From: Bordetella parapertussis
Lineage (GTDB): Bacteria > Pseudomonadota > Gammaproteobacteria > Burkholderiales > SG8-41
Assembly: GCA_945885345.1 (NCBI GenBank)
Contig: CAMCYP010000007.1
Coordinates: 1-64,000, forward strand
Length of the DNA stretch: 64,000 bases
Direction: 5' to 3'
Shown here: positions 62,521 through 64,000 of the stretch, in pieces
Position numbering within the stretch: the stretch's first letter is position 1
How the letters are laid out: every line of letters starts with the position of its first letter
The notes under the pieces: model-generated
What the model was told of the DNA's origin: nothing
The model's database searches: none
Seen by the model: only the letters and a program-made list of their open reading frames with translations
Position numbers and translations under genes: made by a program

Positions 62521-64000
62521 GCGCCCGGCTTGCGGGCGAGCAGATCCAGCGCCTGCTCCTGGGCAGTGGACGGTTTTGCACGTCCCGGTACGCGACAGAC
62601 ATAGCGGCCGTCCTCGCCCATCATCCAGGCCTGCGTATTGTCTTCGAGATACGGCAGCAGGCCTTCGCTGATGACCCGCTGCTTGAGTTCCGGATCAAGG
62701 ATCGGGAAACAGACTTCGACACGGCCGAAGAAATTGCGGTCCATCCAGTCGGCGCTGGACAGATAAACGTCATCGGCGCCGTCGTTATGGAAATGAAACA
62801 CGCGGGTGTGTTCGAGGAAACGGCCGATGATCGAACGCACGCGGATGTTTTCCGAAAGGCCGGGCACGCCGGGGCGCAGGGCACAGACGCCGCGCACGAT
62901 CAGGTCGATCTGCACCCCGGCCTTGGAGGCCTCGTACAGCGCGCTGACCACTTCCGGCTCCAGCAATGCATTCATCTTGGCGATGATCTGTCCCTTGCGC
63001 CCGGCCTTGGCGATCGCCGTTTCATTCTCGATCGACCGGATCATTTCCTTGTGCAGCGTAAACGGCGACTGGCGCAGATGGCGCAGCTTGGTGGCGCGGC
63101 CAAGTCCGGTGAGCTGCATGAAAATGTCGGCGACATCGTTGCCGATCTCCTCGTGGCAGGTGAACAGGCCGAAATCGGTGTAGAGACGCGCGGTACGCGG
63201 ATGATAATTGCCGGTCGACAGGTGCACATAGCGGTGCAGTCCGTCACCCTCGCGGCGCACCACCAGCAGCATCTTGGCATGGGTCTTGTGGCCGACCACG
63301 CCATAGACGACGTGCGCGCCAACCTCCTCCAGCCGCTGCGCCCAGTTGATGTTCGCTTCCTCGTCGAAACGTGCCATCAGTTCCAGCACCACCGTCACTT
63401 CCTTGCCACTGCGCGCAGCGCTGATCAGCACTTCCATCAGTTCTGACTCGGCGCCGGTGCGGTACACCGTCATCTTGATCGCCGCCACTGCCGGATCGCG
63501 CGCCGCCTGCTGCAGGAACACGATCACCGGCTGGAACGACTGGAAGGGATGGTGCAGCAGCACATCGCGTGCACGGATCGTGCTGAACATGTCACCCGGC
63601 TGGTCCAGCCGCTGCGGCAGGCCCGGCCGGAACTGCGGAAACTTCAGATCGGGGCGATCGACCCAGTCCGGCACGCTGATCACGCGCGCAAGATTCACCG
63701 GGCCATCGACACGGTACAGATCTTCGTCGTCGAGCATGAACTGCTGCAGCAGGAAACCGGAAATATGCTGGGAACAGTTTTCCGTCACCTCCAGCCGCAC
63801 TTCGTCACCGAAATGACGGTGCGGCAGTTCACCGCGCAGTGCGGTGCGCAGGTCCTTGACCTCTTCCTCGTCGACGAACAGTTCGCTGTTGCGCGTGAGC
63901 CGGAACTGGTAGCAGCCCAGCACTTTCATGCCGGTGAACAGTTCGCCGACATGTTCATGCAGGATTGATGACAAAAACACGAAATCGTACTCCGCGCCGG
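62517..64000 (-). CDS. ppk1: Polyphosphate kinase 1 (partial, N-terminus beyond window)
   Basis: Ppk1 makes polyphosphate from ATP. At least 494 codons are visible and the frame stays open to the edge, where it reads AEYDFVFLSSILHEHV, so roughly the first 200 residues are missing. The phosphorylated His lies in VGHKTHAKMLLVVRREG, followed by YVHLSTGNYHPRTARLYTD. The second active-site His is in FLEHTRVFHFHNDG, and SSADWMDRNFFGRVEVCFPI is conserved. It is transcribed toward the CYTH-CHAD and sixA genes, the first visible gene of that operon. Confidence 0.95.
   Translation of the reverse strand, partial: GAEYDFVFLSSILHEHVGELFTGMKVLGCYQFRLTRNSELFVDEEEVKDLRTALRGELPHRHFGDEVRLEVTENCSQHISGFLLQQFMLDDEDLYRVDGPVNLARVISVPDWVDRPDLKFPQFRPGLPQRLDQPGDMFSTIRARDVLLHHPFQSFQPVIVFLQQAARDPAVAAIKMTVYRTGAESELMEVLISAARSGKEVTVVLELMARFDEEANINWAQRLEEVGAHVVYGVVGHKTHAKMLLVVRREGDGLHRYVHLSTGNYHPRTARLYTDFGLFTCHEEIGNDVADIFMQLTGLGRATKLRHLRQSPFTLHKEMIRSIENETAIAKAGRKGQIIAKMNALLEPEVVSALYEASKAGVQIDLIVRGVCALRPGVPGLSENIRVRSIIGRFLEHTRVFHFHNDGADDVYLSSADWMDRNFFGRVEVCFPILDPELKQRVISEGLLPYLEDNTQAWMMGEDGRYVCRVPGRAKPSTAQEQALDLLARKPGA

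Overview
This is a GC-rich, gene-dense chromosomal window with no phage, plasmid, CRISPR or rRNA/tRNA genes that I can recognise. The gene content and order point to a betaproteobacterium: ptsH-ptsI, metXW, gatCAB divergent from mreBCD-mrdA-rodA, dapF-DUF484-xerC, a Bug-type solute receptor, ttcA/folM/midA neighbours, and SAH riboswitches ahead of ahcY. I cannot name the genus. About 61 protein genes fill nearly all of the window; the last one (ppk1) runs off the right edge.

Layout. 1-2.1 kb: phosphotransferase carriers HPr and Enzyme I. 2.15-4.06 kb: metXW behind a SAM-II riboswitch and a terminator that abuts the metX start codon. 4.0-7.5 kb: ampG, xth, pyrE and an exported coiled-coil protein. 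7.5-10.9 kb: gatCAB on the minus strand, with a 142-bp inverted-repeat element between gatA and gatB. 11-17.5 kb: the rod-shape operon mreBCD-mrdA-rodA-rlpA. 17.5-25.5 kb: a minus-strand metal-handling cluster (outer-membrane receptor, porin, TonB, periplasmic binding protein, ABC permease, copper chaperone PCuAC, YcnI-like protein and two small Cys/His proteins). It has no ABC ATPase gene. 25.6-27.4 kb: yidD, a cupin, and an ArsR/AHSA1 pair that seems to be read from a leaderless, self-operated promoter. 27.4-33.5 kb: rlmI, a second copy of the inverted-repeat element, xerC, DUF484, dapF, a CoA-binding protein and two lipid A acyltransferases.

33.5-45.3 kb combines the activated-methyl cycle with c-di-GMP signalling. 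It holds metK, an ABM monooxygenase, a cobalamin-binding protein with the Wx9EH light-sensor signature followed 7 bp later by a diguanylate cyclase, then ahcY-metF behind two SAH riboswitches in tandem, a 1070-residue PAS/GAF/HD-GYP phosphodiesterase and mgtE. 45.3-57.3 kb: an aminotransferase with an N-terminal HTH extension, a Bug receptor, ttcA, folM, midA, a GST, a CCA enzyme that has lost its HD domain, an NDUFA9-like protein, slt and ilvA. 57.4-64 kb: rpiA followed by a polyphosphate/phosphate block: phoU, ppx, sixA, CYTH-CHAD and ppk1.

How the parts join. The methyl-cycle genes sit under opposing RNA switches. SAM should turn metXW off (SAM-II), and SAH should turn ahcY-metF on (SAH riboswitch). 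At the first SAH switch the ligand pseudoknot strand is also the 5' arm of a strong terminator. The B12 sensor/GGDEF pair lies between metK and ahcY, and an HD-GYP enzyme follows metF, so c-di-GMP synthesis and breakdown flank this B12/methionine region. Calls rest on reading the sequence and on knowledge of the families; no database search was run.
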